Positions 1 through 8,528 of a stretch of DNA of 20,411 nucleotides are shown here, one piece after another. The stretch comes from CAZGMC01 sp964526565 (GTDB taxonomy: Bacteria; Pseudomonadota; Alphaproteobacteria; DSM-16000; Inquilinaceae), in assembly GCA_964526565.1 (NCBI GenBank), contig CAZGMC010000075.1:1-20411 (forward strand). Direction: 5' to 3'. The notes beneath the pieces are model-generated. The model had not been told where the DNA came from. It made no database searches and saw nothing but the letters and a program-made list of their open reading frames with translations. Position numbers and translations under genes: made by a program. How positions within the stretch are numbered: position 1 is the first letter of the stretch; each line of letters begins with the position of its first letter.

Positions 1-2082
<2,082 letters not shown>

Positions 2083-2094
2083 GGTGGCGGCACA

Positions 2095-2107
2095 GGCCGC
2101 TTCGGCC
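2095..2107. terminator. Small GC hairpin between convergent genes (weak terminator candidate)
   Basis: GGCCG-CTT-CGGCC forms a 5-bp stem with a 3-base loop, 12 bases after the uvrB stop and before the end of the convergent gene. No T-tract follows on either strand, so intrinsic termination is doubtful. Confidence 0.2.
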
Positions 2108-2153
2108 GCGCGCCCCAGTCGGCTCCGCCGGATATGCGGTCACTGGAACGAGA

Positions 2154-2705
2154 TCAGTCGTTGTCGACCCAGTCCCAGAACCCGGCGCCGCTATAGGTGC
2201 AGCGGCCGTTTACGCATTCGCGCACGCCGCCTTCGTCACCGGGTATCAGGGGGCGCTGCAACGCCGTCTTGGCGCGGACCCGAACGCCGGGCCACATCAG
2301 CGAAAGCCGTTTCAGCAGCTCCTCCGCCTGGCCCACTTTGCACCCTTCCAGAGTGACCACCGCGCTCTGCATGAAGTGGGGCTCGAGCTTCTTAAGCTGC
2401 TTGCCATGGGTGGTGCGGAGCGATGTCGCCGACAGCCAGTCGGCACCTACATGCTGGCCGGTATCGTTGCCGTGGCCGACAATCTCCAGGCTCTTGATCC
2501 GCTTGCCGCCGGAGCATTTTCGGTTGATTTGTTCGACCATGTCCTCGACATTGACGATGTTGATCTCGCCAATTGACAGCGCGCCGGAGATCCACATCAC
2601 CGCATCCGATTCGTGAGCGGAGATGGCGATGATCTCCAGCTCGCTGGCGCGCCGGGCGGCCGCCCTGGCTTGCCGTGCCTGCATCCTGCCTAAAGGATCA
2701 ACCAT
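2154..2705 (-). CDS. Hypothetical protein with DUF4347/clan-CD-like His-Cys dyad
   Basis: This 183-residue protein has no signal peptide or membrane segment. I place the start at the ATG at 2705 because GGAGG lies five bases upstream. The frame is open back to a GTG at 2810 (218 residues), but no comparable ribosome site is seen there. Two motifs stand out: IVGHGND (residues 75-81, His78) and VTLEGCKVG (117-125, Cys122). Each follows a short hydrophobic strand. A His-Gly after one beta strand and a Cys after the next is the catalytic layout of clan CD cysteine peptidases, and it recurs in DUF4347-type domains ('SHG' and 'GC' motifs). The N-terminal 25 residues are Arg/Ala-rich. The gene is convergent with uvrB and divergent from the methyltransferase-like gene. 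Its GC is lower in places (about 29 of 60 in bases 2521-2580, counted by eye), which suggests acquired DNA. Protease activity is only inferred; a non-enzymatic DUF4347 role is equally possible. Confidence 0.6.
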   Translation of the reverse strand: MVDPLGRMQARQARAAARRASELEIIAISAHESDAVMWISGALSIGEINIVNVEDMVEQINRKCSGGKRIKSLEIVGHGNDTGQHVGADWLSATSLRTTHGKQLKKLEPHFMQSAVVTLEGCKVGQAEELLKRLSLMWPGVRVRAKTALQRPLIPGDEGGVRECVNGRCTYSGAGFWDWVDND

Positions 2706-2948
2706 GCCATCCTCCGTTTGGCCCGGCACGGCTCGACTGTTGCCGGGCTGCTGTCCGTCCGCTTCCAGGCGGTGCATGCCGTACCGGCGCGGCCGGATGA
2801 TGCCCTTCACCTTAGCGCATGACTGCGGTTAATCGTAATCAACGTGTGCTACGAAGCATAGGCCGTGAATTGCGGCGAAATGTGGCTGAAGATGGTACCG
2901 ACGCAGGGGATGGTCGGCGCGCCCAGCGGCACCGTGGCGGAGGTCGGC

Positions 2949-3569
2949 ATGGTTGGCTCCGAGTCCGAGCTTTATCGCGTTGATGTGCCGCCCGGCGCCG
3001 CCGGCGACTGGGCGATCCGGCGCTATCGGATCGGTGAGCGGGCGGCGCGTGTGGCGCGGCTCCAGGCGGCGATCGACGGGCACGGCCGGTACGTGCCGTC
3101 GGGCGTCTACACCGGCCTGTTCCACCGTGGCACCCTGGTCATGAGTGATACGCCGGACGAGATCCGCGATCAGCTTCCGTTCATCGGCCGCGCCCGCGGG
3201 CGCGTCCTTATCCACGGGCTGGGCCTCGGACTCTCGGTCCAGGCGGCGCTGGCCAAGACCGAGGTCGCTCACGTTCTGGTCGTTGAGCGGGCGGATGAGG
3301 TCATCGCCCTGGTTGCCCCGCACTACCGGCGTCGGTTCGGCGACGACCGCCTGGAAATCCGCCGCGGCGATGCCCTGACCTGGGGCATTCCGCCGGACGC
3401 CTGGTGGGACTGCGTCTGGCACGACATCTGGGCCACGATCAGCCCGGCCAATCTGTCGGAAATGACCCGGCTGCATGACCGATTCGCCGGCCGATGCGAC
3501 TGGCAGGAGTCGTGGGGCCGCACGCTGCTGACGGCCGGGGATGCCCGGCCGACCGGTGCGCCTGGGTAA
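2949..3569 (+). CDS. SAM-dependent methyltransferase / spermidine-synthase-like protein
   Basis: This 206-residue protein resembles the class I SAM-binding Rossmann fold. RVLIHGLGLGLSVQ holds a GxGxG loop (Gly90-Leu-Gly-Leu-Gly94). VLVVERADEV supplies the acidic residue at the end of beta 2 (Glu113), and RRGDAL and WWDCVWHDIW follow as motif II/III-like strands. Short predicted methyltransferases of this type, with a ...DxIW/DIW...NL.EM..LH.RF segment, are also found in phages. The spermidine-synthase catalytic pattern (an acidic DxxD around the amine pocket) is not evident, so aminopropyl transfer is doubtful. The start is the ATG at 2949, preceded by GGAGG five bases upstream; in-frame ATGs at 2910 and 2865 are alternatives. 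The TAA stop overlaps the ATG of the next gene by one base (TAATG), so the two are probably translationally coupled. The substrate is unknown. Confidence 0.7.
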   Translation: MVGSESELYRVDVPPGAAGDWAIRRYRIGERAARVARLQAAIDGHGRYVPSGVYTGLFHRGTLVMSDTPDEIRDQLPFIGRARGRVLIHGLGLGLSVQAALAKTEVAHVLVVERADEVIALVAPHYRRRFGDDRLEIRRGDALTWGIPPDAWWDCVWHDIWATISPANLSEMTRLHDRFAGRCDWQESWGRTLLTAGDARPTGAPG

Positions 3570-4972
3570 TGCCTGGGCAAGTCAGGCCGACCGAGGCCAG
3601 GCGGATTCGACGCCGGCTCAAGGCCGTGTACGCCGGCCGCCGGTTTATCGTCGTCGGCGCCGCACTCGCCGCGCTGGCCAACCTGGCCGACGAACTTCTG
3701 ACCCTTGGCGCCGACCGCTGCCTGTTGCTGGGTTCCAGCCTTGGCGATGTGGATCCGCCGGGCGATCTGCCATGGCTGCACCTCGGTATATCGGCGGGCA
3801 GCCAAGCGGAGATCACTTGGCGATACGAGGCGGCGCTCGCCGACCCGCCACCGTGGGTGCGCCGGGCCGTCGATCGGTTCGACCCCGATGGCCGAGCCCT
3901 GGTCATCGGCACGGGACTGCTCGGTGAACCCGGTCCGGTCCTGGGCCGCCGCCGGTTTGCTCCGCGCCCGCCGGCATGGTTGCGGTTCGAGGACAAGACC
4001 GCGGTGGGCGCGCTTTGGGATGCGGCTGGCGTGGCGCGTGCACCCTCGGCAGTGGTGGCTGTCGAGCCGCCGGCGCTCGATCGGGCGGCCACGGCGCTCG
4101 ACCGCGGGCGCGGCACGATCTGGGCAGGGGATGCCGCTCCCGGCCTGCAGGGCGGGGGTGATGGCCTTCGCTGGGTGCACGATCCGGTTACTCATCGATT
4201 GGCATGCGCGCATTTCTCACGCGGGCACCGGACGGTGCGGATCATGCCCTTCCTGGACGGCCTGCCATGCAGCATCCATGGCATTGTAAGCGACACCGGG
4301 ATTGCGGTCTTCCGGCCGGTGGAGGCGTGCACGCTGTGCCGCCCGGCGTTGGGCCGGATCGTCCCGGCGGGCGTTGCAAGCTTCTGGGACCCGTCGCCGC
4401 AAGACCGCGAGGCCATCCGCGGCATGGCTCGGCGCGTGGGGCAGGCGCTGGATGCCGCCGCCGGCTATCGCGGGGCATTCAACATAGACGGCGTGCTGAC
4501 GTCGGATGGGTTCCTGCCGACCGAGCTGAACGTGCGGCCGTCCTGGGGCCTGCGGGTGCTCACGGCGGCCGCGCCCGATCTGCCCCTCGGGCTGATCGCG
4601 CTCGCGGTGCAGGAGGGGGCGTGGGCCGATCTCGATGTCGGCGAGATTGAGGCCCTGGTGCTGGCGGTTGCGGATCGCCGACGGACCGCGGCCGGCGCCA
4701 TGGCCGTCGCGCAGCCCGTCGTGGAGCGGTCCGACTGCCCGGTGACCTTGGACGCAGGCGGGGTTCGGTGTATTGCGGCGGGGCAGGTACCGGATGCGAC
4801 GATCAGCCTTGGCCCGTCAGCGGTCGGGGGGTTCCTCAGCGTCTTGCCAGCCCGGACGGCGCCCTTCGCCGGCCGGCGGTTCGCCCCGGTCATGGTGATG
4901 GCCGCGGCCTTCGCCGACCGCACCCTGGGCACTGCAATTGGGTCCTTGGAGGTGGCCGGCGCGGTACAGTGA
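3569..4972 (+). CDS. ATP-grasp domain protein (predicted carboxylate-amine ligase type)
   Basis: This 467-residue protein has the ATP-grasp layout. An N-terminal preATP-grasp-like domain (about 20-130) is followed by WLRFEDKTAVGALWDAAGV (137-155; Lys143 is a likely ATP contact). Further on come CSIHGIVSD (234-242) and the metal-binding segment AFNIDGVL...FLPTELNVRPS (303-325), in which Glu319 and Asn321 match the E-x-N of the family. About 85 more residues (385-467) resemble the C-terminal domain of PGM1-type peptide ligases, recalled from memory and not verified. ATP-grasp enzymes activate a carboxylate as an acyl phosphate and join it to an amine or similar nucleophile. The start is the ATG at 3569 within TAATG; the frame extends upstream, but there it overlaps the previous gene. 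No short precursor-peptide gene is apparent nearby. The family is fairly sure; the substrate is unknown. Confidence 0.75.
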   Translation: MPGQVRPTEARRIRRRLKAVYAGRRFIVVGAALAALANLADELLTLGADRCLLLGSSLGDVDPPGDLPWLHLGISAGSQAEITWRYEAALADPPPWVRRAVDRFDPDGRALVIGTGLLGEPGPVLGRRRFAPRPPAWLRFEDKTAVGALWDAAGVARAPSAVVAVEPPALDRAATALDRGRGTIWAGDAAPGLQGGGDGLRWVHDPVTHRLACAHFSRGHRTVRIMPFLDGLPCSIHGIVSDTGIAVFRPVEACTLCRPALGRIVPAGVASFWDPSPQDREAIRGMARRVGQALDAAAGYRGAFNIDGVLTSDGFLPTELNVRPSWGLRVLTAAAPDLPLGLIALAVQEGAWADLDVGEIEALVLAVADRRRTAAGAMAVAQPVVERSDCPVTLDAGGVRCIAAGQVPDATISLGPSAVGGFLSVLPARTAPFAGRRFAPVMVMAAAFADRTLGTAIGSLEVAGAVQ

Positions 4973-5068
4973 GCCCGCCGCACGTTTCCGGCCGGAGGAT
5001 CGGCGGCGGTCAGGACCCGTCCGTTAGCTCCGTCTCCGCCGTCACCGCGGTCTGCCCGTCGACACGCT

Positions 5069-5089
5069 GCGCCTCAAAGGCGCCCGTTT
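5069..5089 (+). terminator. Candidate intrinsic terminator downstream of the ATP-grasp gene
   Basis: GCGCCT-CAA-AGGCGC forms a perfect 6-bp stem with a 3-base loop, followed by CCGTTT. It lies about 97 bases after the ATP-grasp stop codon. The T-run is only three bases, so termination is plausible but not strong. Confidence 0.35.
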
Positions 5090-5307
5090 GCGGCTGGCGG
5101 ACTCCGCCTCCCCCAAACAAGGCCAGGCCGTCAGCTGCGGCGCCAAGGCATAGGGTTCACCAGGTGCGACCCGCCGAATCCATTCGGAAACTCGAGGAAC
5201 CAGTTTCTGATGGGCGGTGCCGGAAGTCTTTTTCCATCGACACCGATGGGCGCCGGCCGCGCGGCACGCAGCCATGGCCGTCACGGCCGACAACTATCCC
5301 CCGATTC

Positions 5308-5328
5308 TGTGGATAAACTTGTGGATGG
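5308..5328. promoter_or_regulatory. Two adjacent DnaA-box-like nonamers
   Basis: TGTGGATAA (5308-5316) is the exact reverse complement of the consensus DnaA box TTATCCACA. Three bases on, TGTGGATGG (5320-5328) matches seven of nine positions in the same orientation. TGTGGACAG at 5491-5499 is a poorer third match. They lie in non-coding DNA. Binding by DnaA is inferred from the motif alone. Confidence 0.35.
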
Positions 5329-5583
5329 GCAAGAGCCCGTCACGATCACCTTTGTGTTGCCGCCGCCGCCCAAGTTTTGAGCGATACAGCAAGTCAGGCG
5401 GATCAATGATTTGCGCGGTGCGGGCGCAGACGTGCTGTGACAACGAAGTGTCAAGCCGAAAGTGTGTATACGAAACGCCGCCACCAGGGCTGTGGACAGG
5501 CAGCAGCCAGCGGGCACCGCAACGCCCGGAAAGCCGCGGTGGCACAGAACCCTGACGAACACCGGAGGACCGGAGAGGCGAGG

Positions 5584-5656
5584 TGCCCAGGGGCGGATTC
5601 GAACCACCGACACGGGGATTTTCAGTCCCCTGCTCTACCAACTGAGCTACCTGGGC
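5584..5656 (-). tRNA. tRNA-Phe (anticodon GAA)
   Basis: Read on the minus strand, the 73-base sequence folds as a tRNA. The acceptor stem GCCCAGG pairs perfectly with CCTGGGC and is followed by discriminator A. The D-arm is AGCTCAGTTGGTAGAGC. The anticodon stem GGGGA/TCCCC encloses loop CTGAAAA, giving anticodon GAA, and the T-arm carries GGTTCGAATCC. The terminal CCA is not encoded (CCT follows), so it must be added after transcription. The gene sits at the end of the yacG-rng-maf-infA block, its usual place in related genomes, with its own likely promoter just upstream. Confidence 0.97.
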
Positions 5657-5701
5657 GGATCAGCCGGACCCGTTCTTGGCGGGTCAACGATCAGACCCCT
5701 G

Positions 5702-5730
5702 CTTATAGGAAAACCGCAACACTCTGTCTA
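5702..5730 (-). promoter_or_regulatory. Sigma-70-type promoter for tRNA-Phe
   Basis: On the minus strand, TAGACA (5730-5725; five of six to TTGACA) and TATAAG (5707-5702; five of six to TATAAT) are separated by exactly 17 bases. The -35 hexamer overlaps the TAG stop of yacG. The implied leader of about 40 bases contains a perfect 6-bp hairpin (GACCCG at 5685-5680 with CGGGTC at 5672-5667) just before the mature tRNA 5' end. The tRNA can therefore be made independently of the upstream operon. Confidence 0.6.
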
Positions 5731-5949
5731 GACGCCTTCACCGTCGCGACTCGTCGCAGGGACATCCTCTGTCTCGCCGTCGCGGCCGGGCACGCGGTAG
5801 ACGCCGCCGAACCAGCGGGCAAGGTCCACATCCGCACAGCGCCGCGAGCAGAACGGCCGCGTCTCGTACCGGGCCGGCTGGCCGCAATGGGGGCAGCGCT
5901 GCCGGGACACCGCCGTGGCGCCACCGGCTGGATCGGGTGTCTGTACCAT
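5728..5949 (-). CDS. yacG: DNA gyrase inhibitor YacG-family zinc protein
   Basis: This 73-residue protein has the YacG zinc-ribbon: CPHC (residues 19-22) and CSRRC (34-38), with the family-typical RPFCSRRCADVDLARW segment. E. coli YacG binds GyrB and inhibits gyrase; in alphaproteobacteria the function is assumed by homology. The ATG at 5949 starts directly before the conserved part. An alternative GTG at 5982 overlaps the rng stop (GTGA) and would add 11 residues, so coupled translation from rng is possible. The C-terminal 20 residues are acidic and variable. The stop codon lies within the -35 element of the tRNA promoter. Confidence 0.92.
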   Translation of the reverse strand: MVQTPDPAGGATAVSRQRCPHCGQPARYETRPFCSRRCADVDLARWFGGVYRVPGRDGETEDVPATSRDGEGV

Positions 5950-5978
5950 GCCCAGATCATGGGGACCCGACCCGGCGA

Positions 5979-7109
5979 TCACAATCCCCCGCCGCCGCCG
6001 GTCGCCTCGGCCAGGCTGAAGCCGCGCCGCTCGCGCGCCAACTCGACCAGGCCCAGCGGCGTGAAACTGCCGCCGAGCCGGACCTGGGCCGGGTCGCCCT
6101 TGACTGCCCGGCGCAGCGCGGCCAGCACCTGGGTTCGCGCCGCGGCCCCTTCGGAGACGAAGTCGATGACCGCCAGCCCGCCGATATTGCGCAGGCGCAG
6201 CTGGCGCGCCACCTCCGGCGCCGCCGCCAGGTCGGCCTGCAGGGCCGACCGGGCCGCACCGGTGTTGACGTCGAGCGCGGTCAGCGCCCGGGTCGGCTCG
6301 ATGATTAGGCTGCCGCCGCCGGGCAGGGGGACCTGGGGCTGCAGCAGTGGCACCAGCCATTCGGCCACCTCGACCGGCTCGTGGACGAGTCGTGCCGCCA
6401 CGTCCGGCAGCTCGCGGCGCAGCCGCGCGGCCAGCGCCCGATGCAGGACGGCATCGCCGACGCGCATCGCCGCGGCGTCCGGGACGTCGAGGATCAGCCG
6501 CAGGGCGACGCCGGGGGCCGGCCACAGCAGGGCCGGCGGGGCCGCGGCGGCAGCGTCGCGCGACAGCGCCTGCCACTGCCGGTGCAGCCGCCGCGCCTCG
6601 TCCAGGACGGCGTCGACCGGCGCGTCGCCCGCGGCTGTGCGGACGATCCAGCCCGGTGCAATGGGCTCGAGCCGCTCGCGCCAGGCCCGCCGCGCGCCGG
6701 CGCCGAGACTGCGCGACACCGACACGCCGCCGCTCAGCGGCACGTGCACCAGGAACCGGCCGGGCAGGGCGATGTCGCGGGTCAACGGCGTCCCTTTCGA
6801 CTCGCGCATCTCGCCGGTCGCCTGGACCAGCACCGGCCGACCCCCGGCCGGTGCTTCGCCCCCGGCCGGCGCTTCGCCGCCCCCGGCCGGCGCCGCCGAC
6901 AGTGGCAGGAAGCCGTCGCGGCCCAGGCCGACATCGACGAAGGCGGCGCCGGCCGTGCCGTCGCTGCGGGTGACCCGGCCCAGCCAGACGGCGCCGGCCA
7001 CGCCCGGCCGGTCCTGCGGCTCGGCCAGGATGTCGGTCGGGCGGCCGCCGGCGACGACCACGGCGACGATTGCCCCCCCGGCCCTGTCGATGGCGACCTC
7101 GCGGGTCAC
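5979..7109 (-). CDS. rng: Ribonuclease E/G family protein, short form
   Basis: This is an endoribonuclease for 5'-end-dependent RNA processing and decay. The protein has 376 residues, against about 490 for E. coli RNase G. It has an S1-like N-terminus (about 38-120; WLGRVTRSDGTAGAAFVDVG), a 5'-sensor segment GWIVRTAAG (Arg157-Thr158, matching the R-T of RNase E), and the DNase I-like catalytic part. The catalytic part includes TALDVNTG (Asp280) and GGLAVIDFVS (Asp316), which match the two metal-binding aspartates. The CPxC zinc-link and everything beyond it are absent, so zinc-linked tetramer formation as in RNase E is not expected. A Gly/Pro/Ala repeat interrupts the S1 region (residues 73-90). 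The start is GTG at 7109, overlapping the maf stop (GTGA). Confidence 0.92.
   Translation of the reverse strand: MTREVAIDRAGGAIVAVVVAGGRPTDILAEPQDRPGVAGAVWLGRVTRSDGTAGAAFVDVGLGRDGFLPLSAAPAGGGEAPAGGEAPAGGRPVLVQATGEMRESKGTPLTRDIALPGRFLVHVPLSGGVSVSRSLGAGARRAWRERLEPIAPGWIVRTAAGDAPVDAVLDEARRLHRQWQALSRDAAAAAPPALLWPAPGVALRLILDVPDAAAMRVGDAVLHRALAARLRRELPDVAARLVHEPVEVAEWLVPLLQPQVPLPGGGSLIIEPTRALTALDVNTGAARSALQADLAAAPEVARQLRLRNIGGLAVIDFVSEGAAARTQVLAALRRAVKGDPAQVRLGGSFTPLGLVELARERRGFSLAEATGGGGGL
6841..6897 (-). repeat. Three 18-bp tandem repeats inside rng
   Basis: Units at 6841-6858, 6859-6876 and 6880-6897 share the core CCCCCGGCCGG(T/C)GC and differ at only a few positions; three extra bases separate the second and third. 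On the coding strand they encode APAGGGEAPAGGEAPAGG. Unit length is a multiple of three, so copy changes would keep the frame. Confidence 0.85.
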
Positions 7110-7726
7110 GCCGCCGGCGCCGCGGCGTAGCCGAGACCGCGCAGCAGCCGTGCCGACTCGAACAGTGGCAGGCCGACCACGTTGCTGTACGACCCGGACA
7201 GGAACCGCACGAACAGCGCCGCACGGCCCTGCACGGCATAGCCGCCGGCCTTGCCGTGCCATTCGCCGCTGGCGATGTAGGCGTCGATGTCCTGAGGTGT
7301 CAGCCGGGCGAAGGCGACCACCGTCTGCACCACGCGGCGCGCCGATCGGCCGCCGGGGGCCATGACGCACACCCCGCCATAGACGCGGTGGCGCCGGCCC
7401 GACAGCAGTGCCAGGCAGCGCCGCGCGTCGGCTTCGGTCTCGGCCTTGGGCAGAATGCGCCGGCCGCACGCAACCACGGTGTCGGCGCCAATGACGAAGG
7501 CGTCGGCATGGCGGGCGGCGACGGCGGCGGCCTTGGCGTCGGCCAGCCGGCCGGCGTGGGGCAGGGGCAGCTCGCGCGGGTTGGGTGCCTCGTCCACCTC
7601 GGCCGGGATCACGGCATCCGGCTCAATGCCGACCTGGCGCAACAGATCGAGCCGGCGCGGCGAAGCAGAGGCCAGGATCAGCCTCTGTGCCGGGCCAATG
7701 CCCGCCGGCTGTGCGGCATGCGCCAT
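7106..7726 (-). CDS. maf: Maf family nucleoside triphosphate pyrophosphatase
   Basis: Maf proteins hydrolyse non-canonical or selected NTPs (dTTP/UTP, or m7GTP in related groups) to the monophosphate. The 206-residue protein shows the Maf signatures: LILASASPRRLDLL (16-29), FVIGADTVV, LSGRRHRVYGGVCV and GSYSNVVGLPLFE near the C-terminus. ATG at 7726 gives a 10-15 residue N-terminal extension before the conserved SASPRR strand. The TGA stop overlaps the rng GTG, indicating coupled translation, and infA lies 22 bases upstream. Substrate preference was not assigned. Confidence 0.95.
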   Translation of the reverse strand: MAHAAQPAGIGPAQRLILASASPRRLDLLRQVGIEPDAVIPAEVDEAPNPRELPLPHAGRLADAKAAAVAARHADAFVIGADTVVACGRRILPKAETEADARRCLALLSGRRHRVYGGVCVMAPGGRSARRVVQTVVAFARLTPQDIDAYIASGEWHGKAGGYAVQGRAALFVRFLSGSYSNVVGLPLFESARLLRGLGYAAAPAA

Positions 7727-7748
7727 GACGGCGTCAGCGCCGCGGCGA

Positions 7749-7967
7749 CTATTTGAACCGGAAGGTGATGCGACCCTTGGTCAGGTCGTAGGGAGTCATT
7801 TCGACATTGACCCGGTCGCCGGCCAGCACACGGATCCGGTTCTTGCGCATCTTGCCGGAGGTGTGGGCCAGCACTTCGTGGTCGTTGTCGAGCCGGACGC
7901 GGAACATTGCATTCGGCAGGAGTTCGGTGACCGTGCCGGAGAATTCGATCAGGTCCTCTTTCGCCAT
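7749..7967 (-). CDS. infA: Translation initiation factor IF-1
   Basis: IF-1 binds the A site of the 30S subunit during initiation. The 72-residue protein (MAKEDLIEFSGTVTELLPN...) is a single S1/OB fold of exactly the family's usual length, with MFRVRLDNDHEVLAHTSGKMRKNRIRVLAGDRV intact and PYDLTKGRITFRFK at the end. The start ATG at 7967 is fixed by this conserved N-terminus. A 106-base gap to the upstream phosphatase gene leaves room for a promoter or leader. It is encoded just before maf, as in related genomes. Confidence 0.98.
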   Translation of the reverse strand: MAKEDLIEFSGTVTELLPNAMFRVRLDNDHEVLAHTSGKMRKNRIRVLAGDRVNVEMTPYDLTKGRITFRFK

Positions 7968-8073
7968 GTTTTCCCGCTTGATGAGCCTGAATTGGAGCGA
8001 ATAGGTGAGCGGTCCGGGCCGTTCGGTCAAGCGCTTTCGCACCGCCGCGGCGACTGTCGGCACCGTCGCCCGT

Positions 8074-8517
8074 TCAGACCTCGGGGCCGCCCTCAACGGG
8101 GAAGCGTTGCACGATTCGGGCGTACAGCTCGTCGCGGACGCGGCGGAACGCCTCCAGGCGGGTGTCGCGGCTGCCCTCGGTCAGGCTCGGGTCGAAGGTC
8201 GGCCAGTACTCCACCTCGCAGGCGCTGGTCCGGGTCATCTCCAGGGCGCGGTGGTGGGCCTCCGGCGACAGCGACACGACCAGGTCGGCGTATTCGTCCT
8301 CCAGCTCGTCGAAGGTCTTGGGCCGGTGGCGTGACAGGTCGATGCCGATCTCGTCCAGTGCCGCCACCGCGAACGGATCGAGCTCGCCTTCGCGCACGCC
8401 AACGCTGTCGACATAGATGTGGTGTCCGTGCAGCGCCTTCAGGATGGCCTCGGCCATCGGCGAACGGATTGCGTTGTAGGTGCAGCAGAACAGGACGCTG
8501 GTCGGCAGATCCGCCAT
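8074..8517 (-). CDS. Low-molecular-weight protein tyrosine phosphatase / ArsC-like protein
   Basis: This 147-residue single-domain protein has an N-terminal P-loop VLFCCTYNAIRSPMAE, which gives the CX5R-S active site (Cys12 to Arg18), and a later YWPTFDPS with the Asp-Pro that acts as general acid. The fold serves both tyrosine phosphatases and thioredoxin-type arsenate reductases. The extra resolving cysteines of arsenate reductase are not obvious; Cys11 and one later Cys are the only others. A phosphatase role therefore seems likelier. ATG at 8517 is 11 bases after the UPF0262 stop. The gene is a fixed member of this operon between UPF0262 and infA, and the cellular substrate is unknown. 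Confidence 0.88.
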   Translation of the reverse strand: MADLPTSVLFCCTYNAIRSPMAEAILKALHGHHIYVDSVGVREGELDPFAVAALDEIGIDLSRHRPKTFDELEDEYADLVVSLSPEAHHRALEMTRTSACEVEYWPTFDPSLTEGSRDTRLEAFRRVRDELYARIVQRFPVEGGPEV

Positions 8518-8528
8518 CCGCGCCGGCC

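Larger units (their letters stand above)
4973..5583. other. Gene-poor intergenic region of about 610 bases
   Basis: No convincing protein gene lies here; the open frames on both strands are short and have no recognisable motif. It holds a palindromic stem near the end of the ATP-grasp gene (CCGCCG 4975-4980 with CGGCGG 5001-5006 around TCCGGCCGGA), a terminator-like hairpin at 5069-5083, two DnaA-box-like nonamers at 5308-5328 and a third poorer match at 5491-5499. It also holds an inverted repeat TGACA-N6-TGTCA (5438-5453), whose minus-strand reading contains a perfect TTGACA. The part from 5281 to 5460 is less GC-rich than the coding flanks. An unrecognised small RNA cannot be excluded. Confidence 0.6.

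Noticed and set aside
3601..3610. Ten-base match GCGGATTCGA to the tRNA-Phe T-arm (5593-5602), considered as an attachment-site repeat
   Set aside because: It is short, lies inside the ATP-grasp coding sequence and has no integrase gene nearby; chance similarity is likelier.
5042..5293. 83-residue minus-strand open frame in the intergenic region
   Set aside because: No ribosome site or recognisable motif was found, and the composition is not distinctive; not supported as a gene.
5294..5641. Minus-strand open frame of 115 residues containing GGSNPPLGT
   Set aside because: It is translated through tRNA-Phe; the GGSNPPLGT string is the usual artefact of reading a tRNA T-arm and acceptor as protein.
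5437..7365. 642-residue plus-strand open frame
   Set aside because: It runs antisense through tRNA-Phe, yacG and rng; its Arg/Ser/Ala/Pro-rich composition is that of a shadow frame in high-GC DNA.
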